DNA from: Pseudoalteromonas rubra
Lineage (GTDB): Bacteria > Pseudomonadota > Gammaproteobacteria > Enterobacterales > Alteromonadaceae
Assembly: GCF_000238295.3 (NCBI RefSeq)
Contig: NZ_AHCD03000044.1
Span: forward strand, 1,178,001-1,242,000
Direction: 5' to 3'
Length of the DNA stretch: 64,000 bases
The position numbers and the translations under genes were made by a program. Positions 8,102-16,898 of the stretch are shown here, piece after piece (the first letter of the stretch is position 1; each line of letters starts with the position of its first letter). The notes beneath the pieces were generated by a model. That model was not told the DNA's origin. It saw only the letters and a list, made by a program, of their open reading frames with translations, and did no database searches.

Positions 8102-8800
8102 TTGGTACGCTGGTTTGTTTTTTTGTGGCTGGCTTTAGGTAATGCGAGCGTATCTGCTTATACACTGACTCTGGTAACTGAGAACTTCGCACATTTTCAG
8201 TATGTGAACGGAGAGGGTGAGCTGACGGGTCATGCTGCTGAGAAAGTGATTGCTGTGCTCAATGAGGCGCAAATAGACTATCGTATCTCTGTTGATAACT
8301 GGAGTAGTTCCTACAACAGTGCTAAGCGCGATCCTAATACCTGCATTTTTTCTATTGCCAAAAGTGAGCAACGTAATGCCTTATTTAACTGGGTGTTTCC
8401 CATTGGTGCCTTTACGACCTCATTTTATGCCTTAAAGACCGCAAACATCAGTATCGACTCTCTCGATCAAGCCAGACAGTATAAAATTGCGGTGATACGT
8501 GACAACTTTAGCCACCAGTATCTTAAAAGTCAGGGGTTTGTTGAAGGCCAACAATTGCTATTGATCCAATCTTTCGATCGTGTATTTCAGCTTCTTGCGA
8601 CGCGCCGGAATATTGTTGACCTGGTCATTTTGAGTGATGCGCAATTTGAGCATAAGAGCAAGAGTGAACCTATGAGTAGTGAACTCGAACCGGTTATGAC
8701 AATAGATAACATGAACACTCAGCTTTATTTCGCGTGTAATAAGAAAGTGCCGACACGGATAATCAGCCGGATTCAGGCAGCATACAAGCGTTTATACTAA
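8102..8800 (+). CDS. Periplasmic solute-binding-like protein (SBP_bac_3 type)
   Basis: This 232-aa exported protein has a signal peptide (residues 1-19, ending VSA) and a two-lobed amino-acid-binding-like fold. LTLVTENFAHFQY, AAEKVIAVLNEA and the SIAKSEQRNALFNW stretch match extracellular solute-binding proteins family 3. The TTG at 8102 is chosen because AAGGAG (8090-8095) lies 6 nt upstream; an ATG at 8098 is in another frame and soon stops. No permease or ATPase adjoins it, so it may be an orphan binding protein or sensor, as is common in Pseudoalteromonas and Shewanella. It converges on the VF530-type gene with a 4-bp overlap. Confidence 0.8.
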   Translation: MVRWFVFLWLALGNASVSAYTLTLVTENFAHFQYVNGEGELTGHAAEKVIAVLNEAQIDYRISVDNWSSSYNSAKRDPNTCIFSIAKSEQRNALFNWVFPIGAFTTSFYALKTANISIDSLDQARQYKIAVIRDNFSHQYLKSQGFVEGQQLLLIQSFDRVFQLLATRRNIVDLVILSDAQFEHKSKSEPMSSELEPVMTIDNMNTQLYFACNKKVPTRIISRIQAAYKRLY

Positions 8801-9045
8801 GGCTTTTTAATCTCTGGCCAACTGAAGCCATGGAAGGTGTCCAAATACAGCGCCTCCACCTTGTCTCTTGCCCATGGCGTTTTACGCAGAAATTTGAGAC
8901 TGGACTTCACTGAAGGGTCCTTTTTGAAACAATTGATATCCACTGCCTCTGCCATGGCTTGCCAACCGAGTTGCTCAACCAAGCGTTCTACGATGTCCTG
9001 AAGTTTGACCCCATGCAAAGGGTTATTGGGTTGTGATCCACTCAT
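8797..9045 (-). CDS. VF530 family protein (DUF2132)
   Basis: This is an 82-aa soluble protein with the conserved NPLHGVKLQDIVERLVE start, a DPSVKSSLKFLRKTPWAR core and a C-terminal aromatic segment. These match the small VF530/DUF2132 family, whose Vibrio fischeri member has a helical fold proposed to bind DNA. Actual function is unknown. Its stop overlaps that of the upstream convergent binding-protein gene. Confidence 0.85.
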   Translation of the reverse strand: MSGSQPNNPLHGVKLQDIVERLVEQLGWQAMAEAVDINCFKKDPSVKSSLKFLRKTPWARDKVEALYLDTFHGFSWPEIKKP

Positions 9046-9072
9046 ACTGCTTTGTTCGCTTAATTAAAGAGA

Positions 9073-9357
9073 CTAGTGTACCCTGATTTTACCTTTCATT
9101 TCTACTCTGATTGGTTCGCCCTTGTCGTCCAGCTTAAGCCATATCAGCGGGCTTTGCGGCTGGTTTTTATAGCGATGAGTACAGACATACAACATTTCGG
9201 CTTGTTTGATTACTGCGCCCTCCGTATAACGAAGATCCTGATACCAGCACACCGCCTGTAATTGCTCGAGGTAGAGATTCGTCTCGTTGCCGTAGGCTAC
9301 ACCTTTGAGTGGAATCAATAAAATTGTAAATAAAAAGCAAATTAGCTTATTTTTCAT
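9073..9357 (-). CDS. DUF1496 (YnjH-like) exported protein
   Basis: This 94-aa protein has a signal peptide (MKNKLICFLFTILLIPLKG, cleavage near residue 22). Its mature domain carries VCWYQDLRYTEGAVI and a second cysteine in YVCTH. The CWYQ...Y..GAVI pattern is characteristic of DUF1496, which includes E. coli YnjH. The two cysteines could form a periplasmic disulphide. Function is unknown. It lies 27 bp upstream of the VF530 start codon on the same strand, so in transcription order it precedes that gene and may share a transcript. Confidence 0.75.
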   Translation of the reverse strand: MKNKLICFLFTILLIPLKGVAYGNETNLYLEQLQAVCWYQDLRYTEGAVIKQAEMLYVCTHRYKNQPQSPLIWLKLDDKGEPIRVEMKGKIRVH

Positions 9358-9513
9358 GGCATAACTCCAAGTTCGAGCTAAATTTAAGGGGGTAAAGCTA
9401 ATGTACTATACACCTTAGCTATTGGTAATGTGCTGACACCCTTTTTTTTTGGGGTTGTCAGTTGTTGTAATACATGCAGAAGTCGGGCCTATTTTATGGT
9501 CTCAGGAGGGAAT

Positions 9514-9744
9514 ATGGCATTTGATGAAAAACTAATGGCTGAGCTGGAACTACTGGTGAAATTTCCACGTAGTAGCTTGCATCAGGGGATAAAAATACAC
9601 AAAAATGCAGATCAGGATATTCTATCGGCAGCTGAGCGGTTATATGCCAAAGGGGTGATTGATCAGCCTGACGGGGGTTATCTAACAGATCTCGGGCACG
9701 ATTTGTTGGTGCACTTAGACCAAGTGCACAGTGCACTTAAATAG
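9514..9744 (+). CDS. TIGR02647-type small conserved protein
   Basis: This is a 76-aa soluble protein with a winged-helix-like layout: KLMAELELLVKF, a middle helix ending SAAERLYAKGVID, and a GGYLTDLGHDLL wing and tail. It resembles a small gammaproteobacterial family (TIGR02647) annotated as possible DNA-binding. AGGAGGG at 9504-9510 lies 3-5 nt upstream of the ATG at 9514 and decides the start over upstream codons in the same frame. Its last codons contain repeated GTGCACTT units that make an inverted repeat. Function is unknown. Confidence 0.7.
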   Translation: MAFDEKLMAELELLVKFPRSSLHQGIKIHKNADQDILSAAERLYAKGVIDQPDGGYLTDLGHDLLVHLDQVHSALK

Positions 9745-9760
9745 TTGGACCAGCGGTATC

Positions 9761-9783
9761 AGGAGCGTATTCTTAACGCTCCT
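9761..9783. terminator. Hairpin between convergent genes
   Basis: AGGAGCGT and ACGCTCCT form an 8-bp stem between the ends of the 76-aa gene and maiA. A T5 run follows at 9791 on the plus strand after an intervening 7 nt, so it is at best a weak terminator. Confidence 0.4.
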
Positions 9784-9793
9784 GAAGCCGTTT

Positions 9794-10423
9794 TTACTTA
9801 GGTGCGTCGGCTTGGTGTTCCGGTGCCGCATCATTAAACGCAGGCAGTGTATTACAGTGTTCGTAGATACGTGCAATTTTAGGGAAATCGTTCATATCGA
9901 CTTTGAAGCGCAAAGCATTATAAACCTGAGGTACCAGGCAAACATCAGCAAGCGTTGGCTTATCACCGAAACAAAACAGGCTGTCACCAAGCATTACCTC
10001 TAACTTCTTGAATCCTTCAATTACCCAATGACGATACCAGGTGTTTTTTTGCTCATCTGATACAGATAGCTCGTTGCTCAGGTATTTTAGTACTCTGAGG
10101 TTGTCGATCGGATGAATATCGCAAGCAATAGCGTAACAGAAGTTGCGCACTTGTGCTTTTTCCCAGCTATCAGCAGGCAGTAATGGAGCAGCTTCATAAG
10201 CTTCTTCCAGCCATTCCAGAATAGCCAATGATTGAGCCAGCACGCCCTGATCTGTTTCCAGCGCAGGCAGTAGTCCCTGATTGTTTTTACTCAGATAGTC
10301 GGTACCTTGTTGTTCTGATTTTAGCAGGTTAACCGGTATTAATTCATGATCTAGTTCTTTTAGGTTGAGTGCAATTCGCACACGATATGCGGCAGAAGAG
10401 CGAAAATAAGTATACAGTTTCAT
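9794..10423 (-). CDS. maiA: Maleylacetoacetate isomerase (zeta-class GST)
   Basis: It converts 4-maleylacetoacetate to 4-fumarylacetoacetate using glutathione, in tyrosine degradation. The 209-aa length is standard for the family. The diagnostic N-terminal SSAAYRVRIALNLK carries the active-site serines, followed by Q71-SLAILEWLEE for glutathione binding and a helical C-terminal domain. The ATG at 10423 has AAGGACC upstream. It lies downstream of hmgA, which makes its substrate. The fumarylacetoacetase gene (fahA) that usually completes the trio is not next to it here. Confidence 0.93.
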   Translation of the reverse strand: MKLYTYFRSSAAYRVRIALNLKELDHELIPVNLLKSEQQGTDYLSKNNQGLLPALETDQGVLAQSLAILEWLEEAYEAAPLLPADSWEKAQVRNFCYAIACDIHPIDNLRVLKYLSNELSVSDEQKNTWYRHWVIEGFKKLEVMLGDSLFCFGDKPTLADVCLVPQVYNALRFKVDMNDFPKIARIYEHCNTLPAFNDAAPEHQADAPK

Positions 10424-10502
10424 GTTTGGTCCTTTTGTTCACGACGTTGGCTCTGCTATAAAATAGCCTGCTCAGTATTGAGGTCGAATAAAATACGATG
10501 AA

Positions 10503-10524
10503 AAGCGGGCATTGAGCCCGCTTA
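10503..10524 (-). terminator. Hairpin between hmgA and maiA
   Basis: AAGCGGGC and GCCCGCTT form an 8-bp stem. On the minus strand it is followed by TTTTC, 30 nt after the hmgA stop and about 80 nt before maiA. It could attenuate read-through from hmgA into maiA. Confidence 0.55.
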
Positions 10525-10552
10525 ATCTGTCATATGTTATTTACCAATTATT

Positions 10553-11848
10553 TTATGCACCTTTGTAGTACTTTTTGATGCCTTTCCAGCAATCAAGGTA
10601 ATTTGGCTGGCGCTCTTTACCTTCCAGTGCGTACTTGGTCGGAGAAATGACGTAACGCGATTCAAACATGAACGCCAGTGTATTTTCATAACGTTGTGGC
10701 TCAAGTTCTGCATTCGACGCTTTTTCGAAAACATCAGCCTCAGGACCATGCGGCGACATACAGTTATGCAAGCTCATGCCTCCAGGTACAAAACCATGCT
10801 CTTTTGCATCATAAACACCTTCAATCAGACCCATAAACTCACTCATGATATTGCGGTGGTAGTAAGGTGGGCGGAACGTATCTTCTGCAACCATCCAGCG
10901 TGGCGGGAAGATAACAAAGTCGACGTTTGCTACACCAGGTGTACCAGAAGGTGAAGTCAGTACTGTAAAAATTGACGGATCCGGATGGTCGAAACTGACG
11001 GTGTTCATCACGTTGAAACGGGCCAGATCATATTTGTAAGGTGCACTGTTACCAGTCCAGGCAACAACATCTAACGGAGAATGTCCGATATCACAGCGGA
11101 ACAGGTTACCATTGAACTTAGCGACGAGCTCGAAATCACCTTCTAAGTCTTCGAAAGAGGCAACCGGATATAGGAAGTCACGTTCGTTTGTATAGCCATT
11201 TGCGCCTACTGGCCCACGCTCAGGTAAAATATAAGGGTTACCATAGTTTTCGCAAATGTAACCACGAACTTGTTCGCTCAGTAGCTCAACGCGGAACTTA
11301 ATACCGCGTGGGATTACGGCAATTTCGCCTGGCTTAATTGCCAGCTTGCCACACTCAGTGTGCAGCACCAGCTCTCCAAGCTGAGGTACAAACAGCAGCT
11401 CGCCGTCTGCGTTGTAAAAATAACGACCTTCCATAGAAGCGTTCGCAACGTAGACATGAATACCTATACCAGCCTGGCCATTCGCACTGCCGTTAGCTGC
11501 CATAGTCACTAAGCCATCGACAAAGTCTGTTTTTTCAGCCGGAACTTCAACCGGGTTCCAACGCAACATAGTTGGCGGTGTCGGGACTTCTGTGATCGGC
11601 GCTGTACGCAACAGGCCATTGTCCATAGCCTGGTAATCCCCTTGTACGACTGACGGGCGAATTCGGTAAAACCAGTTTCTGCGATTTTCAGCGCGTGGTG
11701 CTGTGAAAGCAGTGGTGTTGTACTGCTCAGCGTATAAATCATATTTTACTTTTTGTGGTGAAAACTGACCGACTGGCAGGGCACCAGGCAAGGCTTCAGT
11801 CTCAAATTCATTACCAAAACCACTCATGTACTCGAATTCTGCACTCAT
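10553..11848 (-). CDS. hmgA: Homogentisate 1,2-dioxygenase
   Basis: This Fe(II) dioxygenase opens the ring of homogentisate to 4-maleylacetoacetate, the central step in tyrosine and phenylalanine breakdown. The 431-aa protein starts YMSGFGNEFETEALPGALP, a hallmark of the family. It contains PRGIKFRVEL and the C-terminal iron-site region PPYYHRNIMSEFMGLI with a later histidine in SPHGPEADVFE. Loss of this gene is known to cause brown pyomelanin in related marine bacteria. It is divergent from the MarR-type gene, and a 20-bp operator lies 34 bp upstream of its start. This makes substrate-responsive repression likely. Confidence 0.97.
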   Translation of the reverse strand: MSAEFEYMSGFGNEFETEALPGALPVGQFSPQKVKYDLYAEQYNTTAFTAPRAENRRNWFYRIRPSVVQGDYQAMDNGLLRTAPITEVPTPPTMLRWNPVEVPAEKTDFVDGLVTMAANGSANGQAGIGIHVYVANASMEGRYFYNADGELLFVPQLGELVLHTECGKLAIKPGEIAVIPRGIKFRVELLSEQVRGYICENYGNPYILPERGPVGANGYTNERDFLYPVASFEDLEGDFELVAKFNGNLFRCDIGHSPLDVVAWTGNSAPYKYDLARFNVMNTVSFDHPDPSIFTVLTSPSGTPGVANVDFVIFPPRWMVAEDTFRPPYYHRNIMSEFMGLIEGVYDAKEHGFVPGGMSLHNCMSPHGPEADVFEKASNAELEPQRYENTLAFMFESRYVISPTKYALEGKERQPNYLDCWKGIKKYYKGA

Positions 11849-11881
11849 TTTGCATAGACTCCGTTGATGTTTTTTGTAAAG

Positions 11882-11901
11882 ATACTCTCATGTGAGAGTA
11901 T
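11882..11901. promoter_or_regulatory. MarR-type operator between hmgA and its regulator
   Basis: Two perfect 9-bp arms, ATACTCTCA and TGAGAGTAT, are separated by TG. Length and symmetry are typical of MarR dimers. The site lies between the divergent hmgA and marR-like starts, so one bound dimer could control both. Confidence 0.75.
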
Positions 11902-11975
11902 TTTCAATCTTTGGCCAATATTGATGTGTAAATTTTTATGTACAGGAATTGGGCCGGTGTACCAGGAGCTTGATA

Positions 11976-12407
11976 GTGGCATTTGATATTAATGAATTTC
12001 TTCCTTATCGCATGGTTCGACTGGCGAATGCCATGAGTGAAGCCTTTTCTGAAGTGTATGAGCAAGCTGGTTTGACTGTGCCTCAGTGGCGGGTACTGGT
12101 TCATTTGGCTCAGCATCCGGGTGCGACAGCTAAGCAGCTATGCGATCTGGCAAGCATGGACAAATCAACGGTGTCGCGCGCTATTAAACAGCTACAGCAA
12201 CAGAGTATGTTGGTGGCGCAGCAAAGCGAGACAGATAAACGTGCGACAGAAATGCATTTGACCCCGCAAGGGGTTGCGTTGTACGAAACTTTGACGCCGG
12301 AAGCACTGGCGTGGGAAAGCAAACTGTTGAGTGAACTAAATCCCGAAGAAAAGCAGGCACTATTAATAATGATGCAAAAGCTGGAAGGGCACTTTCTCAC
12401 CCGTTAA
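11976..12407 (+). CDS. MarR family transcriptional regulator (HmgR-like)
   Basis: This 143-aa winged-helix repressor has helices AMSEAFSEVYEQAGLTVPQW, the recognition region DLASMDKSTVSRAIKQL (near residues 52-68) and a wing containing SETDKRATEMHLTPQG. GTG at 11976 is chosen because AGGAG (11964-11968) lies 7 nt upstream. A TTG at 11949 in frame lacks a ribosome site. Its position divergent from hmgA, with a palindrome between them, suggests that it senses homogentisate or a related aromatic acid and represses tyrosine catabolism. The ligand is inferred. Confidence 0.88.
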   Translation: MAFDINEFLPYRMVRLANAMSEAFSEVYEQAGLTVPQWRVLVHLAQHPGATAKQLCDLASMDKSTVSRAIKQLQQQSMLVAQQSETDKRATEMHLTPQGVALYETLTPEALAWESKLLSELNPEEKQALLIMMQKLEGHFLTR

Positions 12408-12591
12408 ACCTGAGGTATCAATTTACATTCAGCATCAATGAATTGAAGAGGCAGAACTCTCCAATAAATGAGTTACAGAGCGCTTTTTCAGGCCTCACAT
12501 GTGATATGGCTTTGCTAATTGTTGTATCACTCTGGCTTTGTTTAAATATCTTAAGCGCAAGCGATTTGATAATTACAGAGTTAAAACGAAA

Positions 12592-12615
12592 AAAGGTCAA
12601 CCGAAGTTGACCTTT
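12592..12615 (-). terminator. Intrinsic terminator of the Oar-like receptor gene
   Basis: AAAGGTCAA and TTGACCTTT form a 9-bp stem. On the minus strand it is followed by a T6 run and lies 29 nt after the receptor stop codon. Confidence 0.85.
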
Positions 12616-12643
12616 GAGATTATCTAATTACGTGTTTTAGATA

Positions 12644-15600
12644 TTAGAAAGTGTACTTAACGCCTACACGCATTTCCCAAAGAGATGCATCTTTTTGGAT
12701 TGTAGGTGAGATAGCGCCACCGTTGAAGTTAGAGTAAACGTACTTGCCGTCTACCATCTTAGCATCAACAACACGGTTACCTACGAAGCCACCTTTGTAC
12801 ATGGTGCCCCAGTCGTCGTTAAGTAGGTTTGTCAGGTTATCAATGACGAAGAATACTTCACCTTTGTGGCCTTCCATGAAACCAGGTAGTTCCTGAGTCA
12901 CTTTGAAGTCAACCTTAGTCATCCACTTAGCGTTCTGTGAGTTACGGCTAAGAATAGTGCCGCGCTCCAGGCCTTCAGCAGCGATGAAGTCGTTGAACTC
13001 TTTCAGCTCTTCAGCTGTCATGTCGTAGCTTACGTTAGGATCGTTTTCCAGTGGAACGTACAGCAGCTGTCGACCGTCAGATGAGTTGCTATCGCCCCAG
13101 ATGCCATCACTTTCATTGAATGTGAAGCTGTACGGTTGTCCTTCACTGATTTGGCCGAATAAGTTGAACTTAGTCGCATAACCATCGAAGAACTCATGCT
13201 TGTAGCCTAACTGCAAAGTAAAGCGGTGCGGTACTTCATAATCAGAAGTTGCCAGCTCTGGGCTCCAAGGGTTAGTAAGCGCGATGTTACCATAGTTAGA
13301 CGACGCCGTTGAGCTGGTCATTGGCGTAATGTCTTTAGCGTCTGTGTAAGCATACGACAGGGTGAAGTTAATACCGTTTTCGTAGCGTTTTGCAACAGAC
13401 AATGACATGACTTGTGACTCACCATCTGGACCTGAAACGTTAGTCAATAAGTAGTCACGTCCGCGAGGGTTGTTAGGATCACGCTCAACCATGATTGGAC
13501 GGCCATCAAAGGTCGTTTCACCTGATAGCTTGTAACCGATATGACGGACGATTGCTGAGTCTTTCTTCTCAGTGTACAACCAGTCAGCACTGATAACATA
13601 CTCGTTTTCTGTGGTATACGTTGCACCTAGAGAAATTTTCCATTCAGAAGGAATTTTGAAGTTAGGAGCTGTTGCGTCTACAGAACCTTTGCCGTCTTCA
13701 ACTTTAGTTGCAGCAACTTTGTCGAATAGCTCTTTAGGTACGTCAAAACCAGGTGTACCGCCGTCGAAATTAGTCATTTCGTTGGCAAATAAATCGTAAT
13801 AACCTATGCCTCTGTCATCATTCTTTCTGTGGCTGGTAAATACTTGTGTAGCACCATCACTAGAATATGAGTTCGACAACCATACATTCGGGTTACCACC
13901 TGAGTACAGACCGATACCACCACGTACCTCTAGAGCATCATCAACATACCAGTTGAAACCTACACGCGGTTGTAACAGGTCAACCCCATCCATGTTAGTG
14001 GTGTTAGAGAAGCCATAAATGCTTTCGTAATGTGCATTTGGAGTTGGTGTGTCGTCACTGGTGTATCTGTCGTAACGAAGACCATAAGTCAATGTTGCAT
14101 CGATATCAGAGAAGCTATACTCGTCCTGAATGTAGAAGGTGTGCTGCTGGTATGAGAAGTTAGCTGCTACATCGTTAGGATCGTTTGTTGTCGCTGCGTT
14201 GTTATAGTAAACCTGCTGCGCCAAGCCCTTTTCGAAGTTTTCGATAGAGTCGAAACGGAACTCACCCTGAACGTGCTGCATGAACAGGTTGAATACGTTC
14301 AGATCTTCATACTCATAACCCGCAGTAATTGTGTGTTGGTCAAGGTAGTATGTACCTGCCAGTTTTACAGTGAAGTTATCCCAGTCAAGGTCATTCGCCT
14401 GACGAGAGTCATCCGGACCAATGTAAACTTTACCACCGTCAGCGGCAGTAACCTGGAACTCACCAAAGCCACTTGCTGCATCTAGAGATTGTTGACGCGC
14501 GTCAAGGTCTGCTTTACCAACACGGATTTCAGTTGAGAATTCGTCATTCCAGTCTGAGTAGATTGAAGTTACGATTGAGGTAAATTCTGCGCCACGCTCA
14601 TAGAAGTGGTTGCTCAGAGACAGCTCACGGCTACCAGAGTCAGACTGAGAAAGTGCAAAGCCGTCATTGTAGTTGTAAACAATGTTTGCACGGTGAGAAT
14701 CATTGATGTTCCAGTCAAGCTTTACTAGCAGCTTTTCATCTTCAACTGGCATGCTTGGTACCATAGTACCAGGGTCGTAGTTATAGACATTTTTGGTGAT
14801 GTCGATAATACGGTTCAAGTCAGCTTGGCTAACAGTCGAATTAAGTGGGTCGTAGCTAAACTGTTGAACACCTTCAAGCTTTTCATAAGATGTGAAAAGG
14901 AAAAGCTTATCTTTCAGGATTGGCATACCAACGTTGAAACCGTAACGTTTCTCATCGTAATCGCCATTATCGTACTCTTTGTCTTTAGACTTATCACCTT
15001 TCATTGAATCACTGGTGTAGTCGTAGAATACGCCGCCGTGGATTTCATTTGAACCAGTCTTAGTTACAGCATTGATGTTACAAGAGGTGAAACCGCCGTA
15101 CTGAACGTCGAAAGGTGCAAGTTCAACAGCAACCTGCTCGATTGAGTCAAACGAGAATGGTGCGCGAATTGTTGGGTAACCATTTGCGTTAAGACCGAAG
15201 TTGTCGTTCATGCGAACGCCGTCCAGAGTCAAAGCATTGAAACGTGGGTTACCACCACCACACTGAATCGCGCCGCGTGTTTCATCAACGTATACACGTG
15301 GGTCTGCACGAACAATGTCTTTCAGGTCACGGTTGATAGCTGGTGCTTCTTGTAGATCTTCTAGCGTAAACGTTGCAGCAGGGCCTGTACCACCGGCCAT
15401 TTGGCTGATTGGACGACCTGTAACAACGATTTGCTCCATGCTCGATTCTGGCTGAAGTTGAACGTTTACTGGGTAGTCAGAGCCCAGAGAAAGGTAAACA
15501 TTCTCAAGCAGCTGATCTTCATATTTGTTTGAATCAACGATAATTTGGTAAGGACCACCAACGCGCAGACCTTTGGCACTGAAGTAACCTGCATCGTTAA

Positions 15601-15793
15601 CACTTGTGACTTTTGTAGAGCCAGTTGGTAAGTGCATGATCGTGACAGTTGTGCCTACGGCAGGGTTGCCGTTAGGGCCAACGATCTGACCTTTAACAGA
15701 TGAAGAGGTTTCGTTAGCGAATGCAGCACCACTAGCGCCAATACCTGCAATGACTGCAAGCGATAGGGCCGTTTTGCGTAGTTGCGTTTTCAT
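12644..15793 (-). CDS. Oar-like TonB-dependent outer-membrane receptor
   Basis: This is a 1049-aa outer-membrane protein. Residues 1-26 are a signal peptide ending AFA. Residues 30-115 form a carboxypeptidase-regulatory-like (CarboxypepD_reg) domain with GQIVGPNGNPAVGTTVTI. A plug follows, starting at EQIVVTG near residue 120, and then a long barrel with many aromatic turns ending RVGVKYTF. The domain order and length match Oar/OmpA-like receptors abundant in Pseudoalteromonas and Xanthomonas, which often import oligosaccharides, peptides or other polymers. Substrate cannot be read from sequence. It follows the S1/P1 nuclease gene by 47 bp on the same strand, suggesting a nucleic-acid-derived ligand. 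A TTGACG...TATAAC pair in the gap would leave only about 9 nt of leader, so it was not accepted as a promoter. Confidence 0.93.
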   Translation of the reverse strand: MKTQLRKTALSLAVIAGIGASGAAFANETSSSVKGQIVGPNGNPAVGTTVTIMHLPTGSTKVTSVNDAGYFSAKGLRVGGPYQIIVDSNKYEDQLLENVYLSLGSDYPVNVQLQPESSMEQIVVTGRPISQMAGGTGPAATFTLEDLQEAPAINRDLKDIVRADPRVYVDETRGAIQCGGGNPRFNALTLDGVRMNDNFGLNANGYPTIRAPFSFDSIEQVAVELAPFDVQYGGFTSCNINAVTKTGSNEIHGGVFYDYTSDSMKGDKSKDKEYDNGDYDEKRYGFNVGMPILKDKLFLFTSYEKLEGVQQFSYDPLNSTVSQADLNRIIDITKNVYNYDPGTMVPSMPVEDEKLLVKLDWNINDSHRANIVYNYNDGFALSQSDSGSRELSLSNHFYERGAEFTSIVTSIYSDWNDEFSTEIRVGKADLDARQQSLDAASGFGEFQVTAADGGKVYIGPDDSRQANDLDWDNFTVKLAGTYYLDQHTITAGYEYEDLNVFNLFMQHVQGEFRFDSIENFEKGLAQQVYYNNAATTNDPNDVAANFSYQQHTFYIQDEYSFSDIDATLTYGLRYDRYTSDDTPTPNAHYESIYGFSNTTNMDGVDLLQPRVGFNWYVDDALEVRGGIGLYSGGNPNVWLSNSYSSDGATQVFTSHRKNDDRGIGYYDLFANEMTNFDGGTPGFDVPKELFDKVAATKVEDGKGSVDATAPNFKIPSEWKISLGATYTTENEYVISADWLYTEKKDSAIVRHIGYKLSGETTFDGRPIMVERDPNNPRGRDYLLTNVSGPDGESQVMSLSVAKRYENGINFTLSYAYTDAKDITPMTSSTASSNYGNIALTNPWSPELATSDYEVPHRFTLQLGYKHEFFDGYATKFNLFGQISEGQPYSFTFNESDGIWGDSNSSDGRQLLYVPLENDPNVSYDMTAEELKEFNDFIAAEGLERGTILSRNSQNAKWMTKVDFKVTQELPGFMEGHKGEVFFVIDNLTNLLNDDWGTMYKGGFVGNRVVDAKMVDGKYVYSNFNGGAISPTIQKDASLWEMRVGVKYTF

Positions 15794-15840
15794 TATGTTG
15801 TTTCCCGTGTTATAGGTTTATTAAATAATAATCGTCAAGT

Positions 15841-16677
15841 TCACTTAACTGCTTTCAATGCAGTTTCGAGTGGCCTTGAATTTTTGTCAAAAATTTGGTT
15901 TAGCAATCCTGCCAGTCTAATCCCACCGTGAAGAAGCCGAGACTTTACAACGGGGGTGTACCTGTAAATATACCCCCAGCTGATGTCAGTTTCATTGCTG
16001 TCATAAATCTTTTCAGCTATTTGATTTGACTCCAAAAGCCAGTCAGCTGGGCGACTGTCTAACATCTGAGCAATTTTCTTCTTGTCGCGCGTGATAATAA
16101 AATCGCTGAGCTCGCGATATGACAGAGACTGATGCTCAATGAGTTTAGTATCGAATACGGAGTGTAGATTAGTTTCTTCTTTAAAAAAGGTCACTTTAAT
16201 TAAGTTACCACCGCGATCTTCGCTGCGACCGGCATGAAAAGGTTGATGAGCATCGCCTACCAGGTGCACCAGGAACTTTAAGGCAAACTGCTTGTCTTCT
16301 TTAGAGGCTTTTATATTTTTGAGTGTGGTTACGGCGTAGTTGATCCCATCGAGAATATGCTTCACCTGATGTTTGTGCTCAATCGCTTTATTGTGTTGAG
16401 CCATCTTGCTGGGATCTTTAATATTAATGTAATGCCATTTGCCAGATTGTTTTTTCCAAAACGTATCTGGGTTGGCACGCATTTCGTCTGCCCAGGTAGA
16501 CACCTCGGCCAAAGAATCTTCAGATAACAGGGCTTTTACCGCTTTTTCTGTCGTCGGGGTGAGGTGTTGTTGGGCTAATTCGCCCACTACTCTGTGACCA
16601 TTCATGCCCCAAGACCAGGCACTGGTGCTTATAAGTAGCGCTGACAACGCTAAACCCTTAATAGAAGCTCGTAACAT
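15841..16677 (-). CDS. S1/P1 family zinc nuclease, exported
   Basis: The enzyme cleaves single-stranded DNA or RNA and can remove 3'-phosphates, outside the cell or in the periplasm. ATG at 16677 is taken as the start; a TTG codon just before it was not. Residues 1-20 are a signal peptide. The mature protein then begins WSWGMNGHRVVG, giving the N-terminal tryptophan and the histidine that bind zinc in this family. Further ligands appear in VSTWADE, WHYINI, HLVGDAHQPFHAG and the NLHSVFDTKLIE region. The length, 278 aa, is typical. It is transcribed just ahead of the Oar-like receptor. A UshA-like nucleotidase lies 2 kb away, so scavenging of nucleic acids is plausible. Confidence 0.93.
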   Translation of the reverse strand: MLRASIKGLALSALLISTSAWSWGMNGHRVVGELAQQHLTPTTEKAVKALLSEDSLAEVSTWADEMRANPDTFWKKQSGKWHYINIKDPSKMAQHNKAIEHKHQVKHILDGINYAVTTLKNIKASKEDKQFALKFLVHLVGDAHQPFHAGRSEDRGGNLIKVTFFKEETNLHSVFDTKLIEHQSLSYRELSDFIITRDKKKIAQMLDSRPADWLLESNQIAEKIYDSNETDISWGYIYRYTPVVKSRLLHGGIRLAGLLNQIFDKNSRPLETALKAVK

Positions 16678-16898
16678 CAAAATCTCTCATTACCTAAAAT
16701 GGGTATTGTTTACTCATTTGGAATGCGGCCAATTGTCCGGATTTTTCAGAAAAAGAAAAGGACTCAATGAGATTCATAATTTCTTGTTAATAAAGCAGTA
16801 AAAACAACTATTTATATCTTTTTAGTAAGATTACCTATTGCAATGAGTAATAAAAATTGATCTAATATAGGGGCGCGCAATAAAAGAAATATGATGTT

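Noticed and set aside
15801..15840. TTGACG, 18 nt, TATAAC promoter between nuclease and Oar-like receptor
   Set aside because: It would leave only about 9 nt before the receptor ATG and cut off the ribosome site. It is more likely chance in AT-rich DNA.
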